NCBI RefSeq assembly: GCF_023712105.1
Contig: NZ_JAMLJI010000004.1
Span: 310,001 to 374,000 of the forward strand
Direction: 5' to 3'
Source of the DNA: Larsenimonas suaedae
GTDB taxonomy: Bacteria > Pseudomonadota > Gammaproteobacteria > Pseudomonadales > Halomonadaceae
Length of the DNA: 64,000 bases
A program made the translations under genes and the position numbers. The first letter of the stretch is position 1. Every line of letters begins with the position of its first letter. Below the pieces are notes generated by a model. That model was not told the origin of the DNA. It worked only from the letters and a program-made list of their open reading frames with translations, and did not search any database. Shown here piece by piece: positions 1-7,544 of this stretch.

Positions 1-183
1 GGGAGCGCCGTCGATGGTGAACCAGGAGTGCCCCTCTACGATCGATGCGCCACAGGAGCTCATATCGCCGACACGTGCGACGGGAATACCATCGATTACC
101 GATGTGCCGGACGAGACGATGGAATGCGGCCCGCCCTTGCATGAGCACGCGACCTTATCCCCCAGTTTTGCCAGATCCTGCAT
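1..183 (-). CDS. PAAR-domain protein, N-terminal 61 codons only (runs off the window)
   Basis: The ATG is at 183 and the gene continues past base 1. The visible residues form most of a PAAR domain, the conical spike tip that caps VgrG or phage-tail spikes, with the Cys/His/Gly pattern around CSCKGGPH and GDMSSCG. The DNA is identical to 20018-20200, the start of the complete 457-residue PAAR effector in the intact prophage. The toxin part cannot be seen, so its C-terminus may differ. An SD-like GGGG lies about 5 bases upstream of the ATG. Confidence 0.8.
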   Translation of the reverse strand, partial: MQDLAKLGDKVACSCKGGPHSIVSSGTSVIDGIPVARVGDMSSCGASIVEGHSWFTIDGAP

Positions 184-430
184 GACGACCCCATGTTTGA
201 CTAGAAATGTGATGGACGTAGGTTAACCAAGTTCTGATATGGGCGCGGTAACGGTTTGTGACCCAATTAACATACAAAAAATCTAAATAAATGATATCTC
301 ATGATACGTTTCTGCTTTTCATAGCAAGGGACAACGGCATGAGCATTTCTACAAGCATTTGGGTTCGGCGACTATTCAGTGGGCTAGTCGGTCTTTTGGC
401 TTTGTATTGTTTACTCCTCGATTTAAGTTG
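1..430. repeat. Left copy of a long near-identical direct repeat
   Basis: Bases 1-430 match 20018-20447 with only a few substitutions, for example T for C at 208. The repeat covers the PAAR start, the divergent intergenic region and the first 30 codons of the neighbouring membrane-protein gene. Similarity drops abruptly near 430, inside that gene. Both copies have the same orientation, so recombination between them would delete about 20 kb. Confidence 0.9.
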
Positions 431-884
431 GGGGGGGTGGGAAGCCTTTCAGGGCGGTAGCGGTTACGGCATTGTTGGTGGTTTAAATAGTGGCGTCAGT
501 AATATAGCGGCCCAGGCTTTTAATCAGTTGTACTTTACGGATAGCATCAGCTTTTTGCTGAGCCCTATCAATCTAGATCGACCCTTTTCAACGAGTAATG
601 CATATGCGTTGATGGCCTATATCATCCTTCTCATAGCTGCTGTGATATGGGCTGGTGCAGGCAAAGACGCCAATGAAATGAAAGCAATCGACAATGAGCT
701 GAAGCGTGAAAGACGCAAAAGGCAACGCGCAGGGGAAGAAGTTGCTCCAGAGGTTTACAAGCCAGTTTACGACCAGAACGCTTCATCAGTGAAGAACTGG
801 GTAGATTTTCAAAATTGGATTTGGTGCCCCATTATTGCTCCCCTTCTCGTTGCGATTGTCTTGTACATCTTAGGACTTCAGTAA
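339..884 (+). CDS. Membrane protein, possibly YniB-like, PAAR-adjacent copy A
   Basis: A 181-residue protein with predicted membrane segments near the N-terminus (about residues 10-28), in the middle (about 90-110) and at the C-terminus (about 160-180), and a basic, charged stretch between the last two. The start at 339 is preferred over the ATG at 291 because AAGGGA sits 7 bases upstream and the N-terminus then runs straight into the first helix. The layout and the C-terminal pattern recall the YniB family, but this is a weak recollection. It lies divergent from the PAAR gene and beside gene D. The first ~30 residues are nearly identical to the gene at 20356 and the rest has diverged. A role as adaptor, immunity or exclusion protein is inference. 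Confidence 0.6.
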   Translation: MSISTSIWVRRLFSGLVGLLALYCLLLDLSWGGWEAFQGGSGYGIVGGLNSGVSNIAAQAFNQLYFTDSISFLLSPINLDRPFSTSNAYALMAYIILLIAAVIWAGAGKDANEMKAIDNELKRERRKRQRAGEEVAPEVYKPVYDQNASSVKNWVDFQNWIWCPIIAPLLVAIVLYILGLQ

Positions 885-894
885 CATTAACTAT

Positions 895-1877
895 TCAGCG
901 CGCATCACTTCTGATGCGCGTGCCATACCCGCGCTCATTAAGCGAATCCTCGACCTCGGTCACCAGCCATTCCTCCCCATCGATGTCCGATTTCCAGCCG
1001 CTGAGCGTCACCGGTGTTTCAGGCATGAGGTCGGCGCGACCCTGTGCCAGTGTCAGCTCGAACGTGGCTTTCCTACGCTGAATCCTTCTGAGTTCCGCCT
1101 TGGCGGCCTCGAGGGCGTCGGCCTCGGAGGCGTAGGTGGTGCGTAGATCCTTGAACTTGTCGCCGTCACCGGCGATGGCGGTCTGGCGCACACTGCCGGC
1201 GGTGTCGTCCCAGTACGCGCGCACGCCAGTGAAGCTGTCACGGTCGGTCTGGCTGAAGCGGTGCTGATCGCCGTCGCGGCGGGTGAGGGTGATGCGGGGT
1301 AGGGCAGTGCCGCTGGCTGTTAGGGCCTCGCCAGCGAGGGTGAACAGCATTCGCTCGGATTTGACCGCAGCGATGGCGTCATAGCGCTCACCGAGCCGGG
1401 TCAGAAAGTTGAGATCGGATTCGTCGGTCTGATCGATGTGGCCCACACGAATGCCATGCAACGTCTTGCCGATAGCTGGTGCCGCTTGGCGATGGTATCG
1501 ATGATGTCGCCGAGGGTGATGTCGTGCCAGGACTTCGACCGCTTGCCGGGCAGCAGGTGGCGCATGTCAGCGGCGCTGGCGTGAAGGGTGAGCCGGTCGG
1601 GTGAGCCGCTGTGCTCTAGTTCGTCGACAATGAATACGCCCCGCTCGATGAGTCCTTCGTCCTGCTAGCCGATCGCTACGCTCAGCCGGGCACCGGTGGG
1701 CGGCAGTGCGAGTTTGCCGTCGTGGTCGGTAAGCGTCAGGTCGAGCTGGTCGGCTTCCTGCCCGCGCTGGCTGGTGATGCGCAGATCGATCAGTCGACCG
1801 TTGATGCGCGGCGTGATGTCCTCGCCAGCCAGGGTGATGTGGTAACTAGGGCGATGGTAGGCGGGTTGCTCGCTCAT
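895..1877 (-). pseudogene. D: Late control / tail hub protein gpD, inactivated
   Basis: This is a broken copy of the gpD gene at 20907-21905. Translation begins at 1877 with MSEQPAYHRP but meets an in-frame amber codon near 1665, where the intact copy has Trp in IGWQHEG. A roughly 10-base deletion near 1470, relative to 21480-21510, then shifts the frame. The last 188 codons are readable in another frame (895-1461). gpD is the VgrG/gp27-like hub of P2 tails. Two independent lesions show the gene is dead rather than misread. Confidence 0.88.
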
Positions 1878-2317
1878 ACGTAGGCCCCGGCCAGCCGCGC
1901 CGCGCCGTAGCGAGTGAGATCCCCAATCAGGTCGGTGTGTTCGTCATCGACGTGTTCGAGCGTGAGGCTGAACTCGATCTTGGCGGCGGCGCCGTCTCGA
2001 AACAGTGTGCTCGAGGTCTCATCGACACCGGTAATCACCCACAGGCCGTAGTGCTTGCCCGTGGCCTCGACCAGCGGCCACGCCTGGCCTTGGTCGGCCA
2101 TGTCCCGGATCTGATCGAGGCTGACTCGCCCACCGGTGAACGCTGGCAGCAGCGTGTCCGACAGCGTGATGGTGTCCGTGCCTGGCCCGAGGAACTGATA
2201 CGCCGGCCGGTCGCCGACACGGGGCTGTGAGGCGTGGCGCCATTCCGTGCGGCGCTGGGGCTGTTGATAAGGTACCGTACTTGTCTCAAATACGAACATT
2301 CCGAGAGCCATGAGCAT
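1874..2317 (-). CDS. U: Tail protein gpU (intact copy in the remnant)
   Basis: 147 residues, colinear with and highly similar to the gpU at 21902-22345; both begin with Met-Leu-Met-Ala-Leu. gpU is a P2 tail protein of the baseplate/tail-tube region encoded between T and D. The reading frame is complete, and its stop overlaps the start of the dead D gene by 4 bases, as in the intact prophage. A longer in-frame start at 2386 is rejected because that part lies in the unrelated inserted DNA upstream. The gene is probably functionless without its partners. Confidence 0.82.
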   Translation of the reverse strand: MLMALGMFVFETSTVPYQQPQRRTEWRHASQPRVGDRPAYQFLGPGTDTITLSDTLLPAFTGGRVSLDQIRDMADQGQAWPLVEATGKHYGLWVITGVDETSSTLFRDGAAAKIEFSLTLEHVDDEHTDLIGDLTRYGAARLAGAYV

Positions 2318-2897
2318 GCTGGAGACCTCTAAAGAGAAACGCCATAAAAACTGGATCGAAGGCGTCTTGATCGTTGGTGTGGCCATGGTTATTCCGATGG
2401 CGCTTTTGGCGTTATTGACCGCGACTCGAACTACCGAAGACCTCTTTCAAACCATTCAGAGCTATGATGCGACAGGCTTACTGACGTTTGTCGGCATCAT
2501 TGGGACGCTCGGTTTTAAAAGAACCTACTACCGCTCGACGGTTGCCATGCTCTTTGCAAGCGGATTACTGCTCGCGATCTCTCAGCTTCTAACCCGGCTA
2601 TTTCCATATTCTCCCCCTATTAATGGCACTACTTCTCTGCACGTGGCTCTGCCTATAGCAGCCTTTTCATTTGCAATCGTTGGGCTTGTTTCTTGTGCTT
2701 TTATTGCTTTGCGACACCATGTAAGCGAAGGCTCTGGACCAACTCCTGCACAGCAAAGAGAGCATGATGAGTCTCGAGCTACTCCCGGTCTCACATCGAC
2801 GACCGCCACCGCGCCTGTTGCTCCCTTGCCCTCCGATCTAGCTCACGACTTACGGCATTCGCGATCGCGTGCTCGTCGCTCCCGGGTGGGGCGTTGA
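2310..2897 (+). CDS. Inserted membrane protein (moron) between U and T
   Basis: A 195-residue ORF with a short basic N-terminus (KEKRHKNW) and about four hydrophobic segments at roughly residues 17-37, 55-72, 78-93 and 110-135, then a Ser/Thr/Arg-rich tail. It is read on the opposite strand to the tail genes, and nothing like it exists at the U-T junction of the intact prophage. Its start overlaps the antisense start of U, and its last ~107 bases overlap the antisense remains of T, so both ends may be recombination junctions. No family recognised. Its position suggests a lysogenic-conversion or superinfection-exclusion gene; that is inference. Confidence 0.5.
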   Translation: MSMLETSKEKRHKNWIEGVLIVGVAMVIPMALLALLTATRTTEDLFQTIQSYDATGLLTFVGIIGTLGFKRTYYRSTVAMLFASGLLLAISQLLTRLFPYSPPINGTTSLHVALPIAAFSFAIVGLVSCAFIALRHHVSEGSGPTPAQQREHDESRATPGLTSTTATAPVAPLPSDLAHDLRHSRSRARRSRVGR

Positions 2898-3753
2898 TCG
2901 TGATGGTGTAGTGGCTGGTCGAATTGTCCTGATAGCTTGGCGATGTCGACGATGCGTTGGGCGGGTTCATCGCGCTGGCGCTCAAGGCCGATGTTCAGGC
3001 CATCCACGGTGTGGCCACCAAGCGCGGCGAACACACGGCTTGGGGAGTGGATGCCCATCTTGTCCTTGAGCCAGCCGGTCACCGAGCTGCCCATCTCCGA
3101 GACCTTATTTTTGAGCGCCCCGAACTTGTCGCTGATGCCGCCGATCAGGCCGTCGACGATGAAGCTGCCGAGGTCCTTGAACTTGTCCGGGATCTCGAGG
3201 CCGAGCTTATCGAGCGCGGCGGTGATCCCCCGGTATAACAGCCCCACCGGGGACCAGTTGATGAGCAGTTTACCAATGGCCCCGATGCCGCCATTGAAGG
3301 CGTCTTTCACCTGCTGCCATAGCCCGCCGAAAAACGCGGTGATCGGTTCCCAGTAGCGGTAGATCAGATACGCCGCGCCAGCGATGGCGGTCACGGCCAG
3401 CCCGATCGGGTTCAGCAGAAACAGCCGCCCGACGGTCATGAAGATGCGCCCGAGCCACAGCAGCGCTTTACCGAGTGCCGGCAGAATGCGGCCAGCGTTC
3501 CGGCGAGCTTGGGGTTTTTCTTAATCCAGTCGCCGATGCCTAGGGTGATGACGGTGATCGATTGAATCAGCTCGCGCAGTGGGCCGTCGTTGGTGTCGGT
3601 GACTGAGATCCCGACCCCTTCCCACACCGAGCGTAGGCTTTTCAAGCCGCCGCCAAGATTGTCGGCCCGTACCCGGGCCATCTCGGCGTTCTCGCCGTAG
3701 GCGTTTGAGAGGTTATCGATCAGCGCATCGAGCTGGCCAGTGCTCATCTGGGT
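2791..3753 (-). pseudogene. T: Tape measure protein gpT, truncated and frameshifted
   Basis: Bases 2937-3753 match 22661-23627 of the intact tape-measure gene, but the N-terminal half of the gene is missing. About 165 bases present at 23213-23383 are deleted near 3489. A frameshift near 2940 leads into a different C-terminal tail (Arg-rich, ending in a run like RWRSSM at 2791), which is also a typical tape-measure end, so this copy came from a sister phage. Similarity stops abruptly at 3753, in the codons for an internal TGQLD stretch. Confidence 0.88.
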
Positions 3754-3885
3754 AATGATAGAGCGGCTGCTGCCACGGCGTGCTTATCATCTTTGAAAGA
3801 TTACGTCATGGGTAAGTGCACGAGGAGCAGGGCATGACCTGTGCGCGTCAAGGCGGCTTTAAATGGTCATGCGTGCGATGTCTTG

Positions 3886-4593
3886 TTAGCTAACCCTGCC
3901 GCTGTGCCAGTGGCAATGACCAATGATATGGACATTCTGCAGGGCTTCGGGCGCTATGATCTCAGGGGCATAGTAAGAGTTGTCGGAAGAGAGCCTTAGA
4001 GAGCCATCCGAGAGTCGCTGGAGTCGCTTTATCCGAAGCTCGTCCCCTACCCTGATCAAGAATACCCCGTCTGGATTGGTGATTGCCCGATTGATCAGTA
4101 CAGTGTCGCCATTCTTGAGCGTATTCTCCATCGAGTCTCCTCGTACGCGGATCGCAACGAGGTTTTTGGTGTGTAAGCCTTCGCGGGTAATCCATTCGTC
4201 ATGAAAGCTTAAAAAGCTGCTGACGTGTTCATGATCAAATAGGCGCCCTGGTCCGGCAGCAGCCTCTATGTCATAAAGCGGCACTCCGGAGTAGTCCTTT
4301 TGTATGAATTGATGCTCCAAGTCCATTGTGTGCTTTGAGCTCGATGATTTGTCAGGCCGATCGGGTCCTCGTCCCAGGATGAGCCAGTCTAGGCTAACGT
4401 CGTATTCAACAGAAAGTTCAATGCATTCATCGACTGGTATCGTGCCTCGTTTCCTCCAGTTGTGAATAGCGCTTGTTGATTTTCCAAAGCGCTGAGCGAG
4501 CTTATAATCAGAGTTCAGGCCTGTAATGGCTTTCATTCGCTCCATGATCGCGCCGGATAGCGTGGGAGGGGAGGAATGGGGGGCTGTGCTCAT
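3886..4593 (-). CDS. CI-type repressor with S24 (LexA-like) self-cleavage domain
   Basis: 235 residues. An N-terminal helix-turn-helix of the phage CI type (about 25-75, with KLAQRFGKSTSAIHNWRKRG) is joined to a C-terminal S24 peptidase domain. The nucleophile Ser lies in RGDSMENTL, the general-base Lys in ELRIKRL, and an Ala-Gly cleavage site in DIEAAAGPG. The protein should therefore respond to RecA under DNA damage. The domain resembles the repressor at 14191 in the C-terminal half, but the DNA-binding half differs, implying separate immunity. No clear ribosome-binding site precedes 4593; the Met at 4545 is an alternative start. It is read away from the Ogr gene at 4794. Confidence 0.85.
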   Translation of the reverse strand: MSTAPHSSPPTLSGAIMERMKAITGLNSDYKLAQRFGKSTSAIHNWRKRGTIPVDECIELSVEYDVSLDWLILGRGPDRPDKSSSSKHTMDLEHQFIQKDYSGVPLYDIEAAAGPGRLFDHEHVSSFLSFHDEWITREGLHTKNLVAIRVRGDSMENTLKNGDTVLINRAITNPDGVFLIRVGDELRIKRLQRLSDGSLRLSSDNSYYAPEIIAPEALQNVHIIGHCHWHSGRVS

Positions 4594-4618
4594 GATAATT
4601 ATTCTTCCCTAATAAGTT

Positions 4619-4644
4619 GACTATTCCCCTTTAAGTAAATAGTC
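4619..4644. promoter_or_regulatory. Candidate repressor operator, inverted repeat
   Basis: GACTATT and AATAGTC form a perfect 7-base inverted repeat separated by 12 bases, in the AT-rich gap between the repressor gene (leftward) and the Ogr gene (rightward). The position fits an autoregulatory operator. Binding is inferred from position only. Confidence 0.4.
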
Positions 4645-4793
4645 TTAGTCAAAGTGGTACTGAACAATATGAAGCATATCCTATCTGGTAAGTCATGTCC
4701 GTTGACGAAAATAAAAAAGCCAGATTCAGCGTCGTTTCTGCAGCTTGACCGTAAGGGCAGGAATTATAAACAAAGGGGATGGAGGAATTGCAT

Positions 4794-5048
4794 ATGGATC
4801 GTAAAAGTAACCTACGTCTTAGCTGCCCGCATTGCGGAGCGTTTGCTCGAATTCGCAAGAGTCAGCAGATGACGCCGGTCTATAGGGAGGCGGTGGTCGA
4901 GTGTCAGAACGCGGATTGCGGCTGGCGAGGAAAATTGGCGCTTGAGCTGACGCAGACTTTGACCTTCAGTCTGCACCCCAATCCCGAGATTAACTTGCCC
5001 ATGTCGCCCAAGTTGAGAGAGCGTCTGCTCAAGCAATTATCATCTTGA
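4794..5048 (+). CDS. ogr: Ogr/Delta-type zinc-finger late transcription activator
   Basis: 84 residues with the Ogr/Delta cysteine pattern CPHC ... CQNADC (C-x2-C and C-x4-C), which binds one zinc in the P2 Ogr and P4 Delta activators of late promoters. The ATG at 4794 has GGAGG eight bases upstream, so this start is preferred to the upstream ATG at 4779. It is similar to the Ogr-type protein at 12427-12696 but clearly a different allele. Because its late genes are gone, this orphan could cross-activate the late promoters of the neighbouring prophage (inference). Confidence 0.85.
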   Translation: MDRKSNLRLSCPHCGAFARIRKSQQMTPVYREAVVECQNADCGWRGKLALELTQTLTFSLHPNPEINLPMSPKLRERLLKQLSS

Positions 5049-5082
5049 GCGATCGAGCGCTGGGCAAGTCGGGTAGTGATCA

Positions 5083-6036
5083 TCAATCGTTGAAGAGTGC
5101 GCCCCACTCTTCATCGATCTGACGCGACCTGAATTTCATGAGTCCTGCCATGGGGGTAAACGTCATCTCTCCAAAATAGATGTCATCGCCAATCAGGTAG
5201 AAATCGACGCGCACATACGAAAAGCCTGCTGCCAAGGCTTTTGCGTGTGAGATGGCCTCGTCGAGAGTGCGTGGTTTTTCGAGATCTATATTCGAGTTCA
5301 GATGCTCCGAACGAACTTGTACGGGCTTCCAGTCAAGATCAAAGAAGTCGACCTTATAATTGATGAAGCGGTCATGGCTGACCTCAATATAGATGACGGG
5401 TTCTTTATCAGGCGCGCTGAAGCAATGGAATTTATAGTCTTTAGGTACCTTTTTGTCTTCATCAAGCAACATCTTCTCGAAGATCAGTCGAGGTTCGATG
5501 GGCTTGTACTGATTTTCACGACATACGGTATAAAAGTTTTGCGATAACCACTGCTGGCTCAAATTGTAGAGCTCCGCAAATGATGTATTTCGCTTATCGT
5601 CAACCAATAGGTTAAAGCCTGACCCATGACTTGCCTTCATGACAAAGCTATTGGGAAGCTGTTCGAACAGATCCGGCGACAATTCCTTGGCAATGCCGTA
5701 ATGCGGTATAAGGAACCGCTCGCCGATGGTGTGCTTGACGTACGCCCTGGCTTCTATCTTGTCGCTCAGAATCGAAAAAACCGGCTGTGGGTGAAGTTTT
5801 CGATAACAAATCTTTTCGTTGAACGTTTTGGGGTTTCGCAGATTCGGAAACTCGCCAAACGCACGTTTATAGCGTAACGGAACGTGAAGCCTATCTGACA
5901 GCGAGTTCATGATGTTGCTTCTAATTGCCGTCATCAGCGCGTCAAAAGCGCGTTTAGGGCTATTCCGTTTACTCCAGCGCGACGTTCGTTTTTGATTTGT
6001 CATGACATATTTTCTATCTGGTGCGGTCCTTGGCAT
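5083..6036 (-). CDS. TupA-like ATP-grasp protein of polysaccharide biosynthesis
   Basis: 317 residues resembling the ATP-grasp TupA-like family, which occurs in capsule, exopolysaccharide and teichuronopeptide loci. Recognisable stretches are the N-terminal FNEKICYRKL region, FVMKASHGSGFN in the ATP-binding part, DYKFHCF, and the C-terminal VRVDFYLIGDDIYFGEMTFTP that supplies metal ligands. The start at 6036 has GGAGAA five bases upstream and overlaps the end of the flippase gene, suggesting translational coupling; an ATG at 6003 is the alternative. The pair probably modifies or exports a surface glycan. The exact substrate cannot be told from sequence. GC content looks lower than in the core genes. 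Confidence 0.78.
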   Translation of the reverse strand: MPRTAPDRKYVMTNQKRTSRWSKRNSPKRAFDALMTAIRSNIMNSLSDRLHVPLRYKRAFGEFPNLRNPKTFNEKICYRKLHPQPVFSILSDKIEARAYVKHTIGERFLIPHYGIAKELSPDLFEQLPNSFVMKASHGSGFNLLVDDKRNTSFAELYNLSQQWLSQNFYTVCRENQYKPIEPRLIFEKMLLDEDKKVPKDYKFHCFSAPDKEPVIYIEVSHDRFINYKVDFFDLDWKPVQVRSEHLNSNIDLEKPRTLDEAISHAKALAAGFSYVRVDFYLIGDDIYFGEMTFTPMAGLMKFRSRQIDEEWGALFND

Positions 6037-7309
6037 CAGAGTTCTCCGTTACAAGCAGCGGCAGGCATGCGCGACATTGTAGTTTTAGGATGCGCCCGCC
6101 TTGAAAAAATAGATTGAAAACTACTGATGATAGAATTTCGGCAAGTAGTGTTGCCATGGCAGCGCCAACGCCGCCATATTTGGGAATCAATAAGTAGTTG
6201 GCTGCAATGTTGAGCACAGCTACGACAGCCATTTTGTAGAACAGGAATCGATAGCCACCCAAAACTGTAATAGCTCTGTAGCTGATGGTGCCCAGCGCCG
6301 AGAAGAGTGTGCTGAATGCACTAATATACAAAATATCGATAGAAGCCGAAAACTGTTCGCCATAAATGAGGCCAACGACCCAGGGGCTCAGTGCGGACAG
6401 AATGATCGCTATGGGTAGTGAAAGCCACAAAATCAGTCTGAACAACCGCTCGGTGCGTTTTTCAAACAGATGTGAGTCTCGAGCGGCCTCGCTTACCCGA
6501 ACCATGTGTGAAGCGATGATTGCTTGAGGGATAAAGATCCAGCCTTGCGCCAGTGTTATGGCGGCCGTGTAATACCCGACAGTAGTATCGTCGATCAGCA
6601 TGCCGAGCATGATCTGGTCCGTTTTGGTATACAAAACGATGGCCAGGCCCGAAAACGCCAGTGGTAACCCAACTTTTAAAAGGTATTTCGCGTGGCGGCG
6701 TGAAATCTTGCCGGTGCTATGTGCTTTGGTTTCATGGTGACGCTTGAAGAAATGGCGTTTCATGAAATAAGACGTAGCCCACTGCAGAACATTGGCGATC
6801 GCGAAGGCGGTCACGGAAAGTTTGGCGGCAATGAAGCCAAGCTTTAAAAGAACTGAGGCAAGCAGTGAGGCGTTCTGGCAAAGGGTGTTGATCTTGGATT
6901 CGAGTCGCGCATTGAAAAACACCTGAAAGATGTCGTTCGTTGTGAAGAAGCTTCCCCATAGAATGATCAAGAAGACCGTGCGTTTTTGCGCATCTTCAAA
7001 ATAAGGGATGGCAAACCCTGTGAATGCCAGGGCAAGTAGAGCGAAGATGATCAGTCTGAGCCGTGCCGATGACGCCAGAAGCTGGAGTCCGCTTGGCAGG
7101 TTTTTCGCCAATCTGTTGAATACGATATTGTTGGCGCCAAGCGTGGTAAACGGCCCTATAAGACCGGTCATTGCCAGCGAAAAGCCAAGAACTCCAAAAA
7201 GCTCGGGGCCAAGGTAGCGAGCCACATACACATTGATGAAAAGACCGGAAAGTACGAAAAAGAGCTTTTCAAACAGGATCCAGAATGTGTTGATGCGAAC
7301 GGATGACAT
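6014..7309 (-). CDS. Wzx-like polysaccharide flippase (PST/MATE superfamily)
   Basis: 431 residues with about 12-14 hydrophobic segments along the whole length. The N-terminal NTFWILFEKLFFVLSGLF followed by YVARYLGPELFGVLGF is typical of lipid-linked oligosaccharide flippases. Such proteins move undecaprenyl-linked repeat units across the inner membrane. It is the first gene of a two-gene leftward unit with the TupA-like gene, which overlaps its end by 23 bases. The pair lies just outside the prophage attachment site, so it is either chromosome or the end of an older island. Confidence 0.85.
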   Translation of the reverse strand: MSSVRINTFWILFEKLFFVLSGLFINVYVARYLGPELFGVLGFSLAMTGLIGPFTTLGANNIVFNRLAKNLPSGLQLLASSARLRLIIFALLALAFTGFAIPYFEDAQKRTVFLIILWGSFFTTNDIFQVFFNARLESKINTLCQNASLLASVLLKLGFIAAKLSVTAFAIANVLQWATSYFMKRHFFKRHHETKAHSTGKISRRHAKYLLKVGLPLAFSGLAIVLYTKTDQIMLGMLIDDTTVGYYTAAITLAQGWIFIPQAIIASHMVRVSEAARDSHLFEKRTERLFRLILWLSLPIAIILSALSPWVVGLIYGEQFSASIDILYISAFSTLFSALGTISYRAITVLGGYRFLFYKMAVVAVLNIAANYLLIPKYGGVGAAMATLLAEILSSVVFNLFFQGGRILKLQCRACLPLLVTENSDAKDRTR

Positions 7310-7438
7310 TAAGGTAGTTGGCCTTGAGTGTTGGGCACGCTAAGAGTGGGTTATAGTGGCATTTTTTGAGTGGGCAAGATGTGCTGAAGCGGATGATTTC
7401 GGTAGGCACACAGCTTGTTTCTCTCTTTGAGAGCCATA
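7310..7438. other. Non-coding gap left of the attachment site
   Basis: This gap holds the upstream region of the flippase gene. No gene is supported here. It reads into the displaced ssrA terminator at 7439. A promoter for the leftward flippase/TupA pair is expected but no convincing -35/-10 pair stands out. Confidence 0.5.
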
Positions 7439-7503
7439 AAAAAAGCCGCTGTCGGTGACAGCGGCTTTGGCGCTTGGTGGAGGCGGCGGGAATTGAACCC
7501 GCA
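7439..7503. repeat. attL: 65-bp copy of the ssrA 3' end
   Basis: Identical over 65 bases to 42699-42763. It contains the Rho-independent terminator of tmRNA (GCCGCTGTC-GGT-GACAGCGGC with A/T runs) and the acceptor/T-arm end of tmRNA (TGGTGGAGGCGGCGGG...). After 7503 the sequence leaves ssrA. This is the chromosomal ssrA tail displaced when the phage inserted; the full gene is rebuilt at the right end. The integrase gene starts 41 bases inside it. Confidence 0.93.
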
Positions 7504-7544
7504 GACATAAGCCCAAGAACAACAGCTTATAAAACTTGTTGCCC

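Larger units (their letters stand above)
1..5048. mobile_element. Decayed P2-like prophage remnant, left end outside the window
   Basis: This stretch carries a partial, broken set of P2-type tail genes in the same order and orientation as the intact prophage further right: PAAR, membrane protein, D, U, T. D and T are pseudogenes while U is intact. A CI-type repressor and an Ogr-type activator follow. Head, lysis, integrase and replication genes are absent from the visible part. The first 430 bases are almost identical to 20018-20447, and the D-U-T part is clearly homologous to 20907-23627. The right limit is taken as the end of the Ogr gene; no second attachment-site copy is visible between 5048 and 7438. 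Confidence 0.8.

Noticed and set aside
3754-3885. Possible continuation of the tape-measure remnant
   Set aside because: Similarity to the intact gene stops abruptly at 3753; no frame or family beyond it up to the repressor gene.
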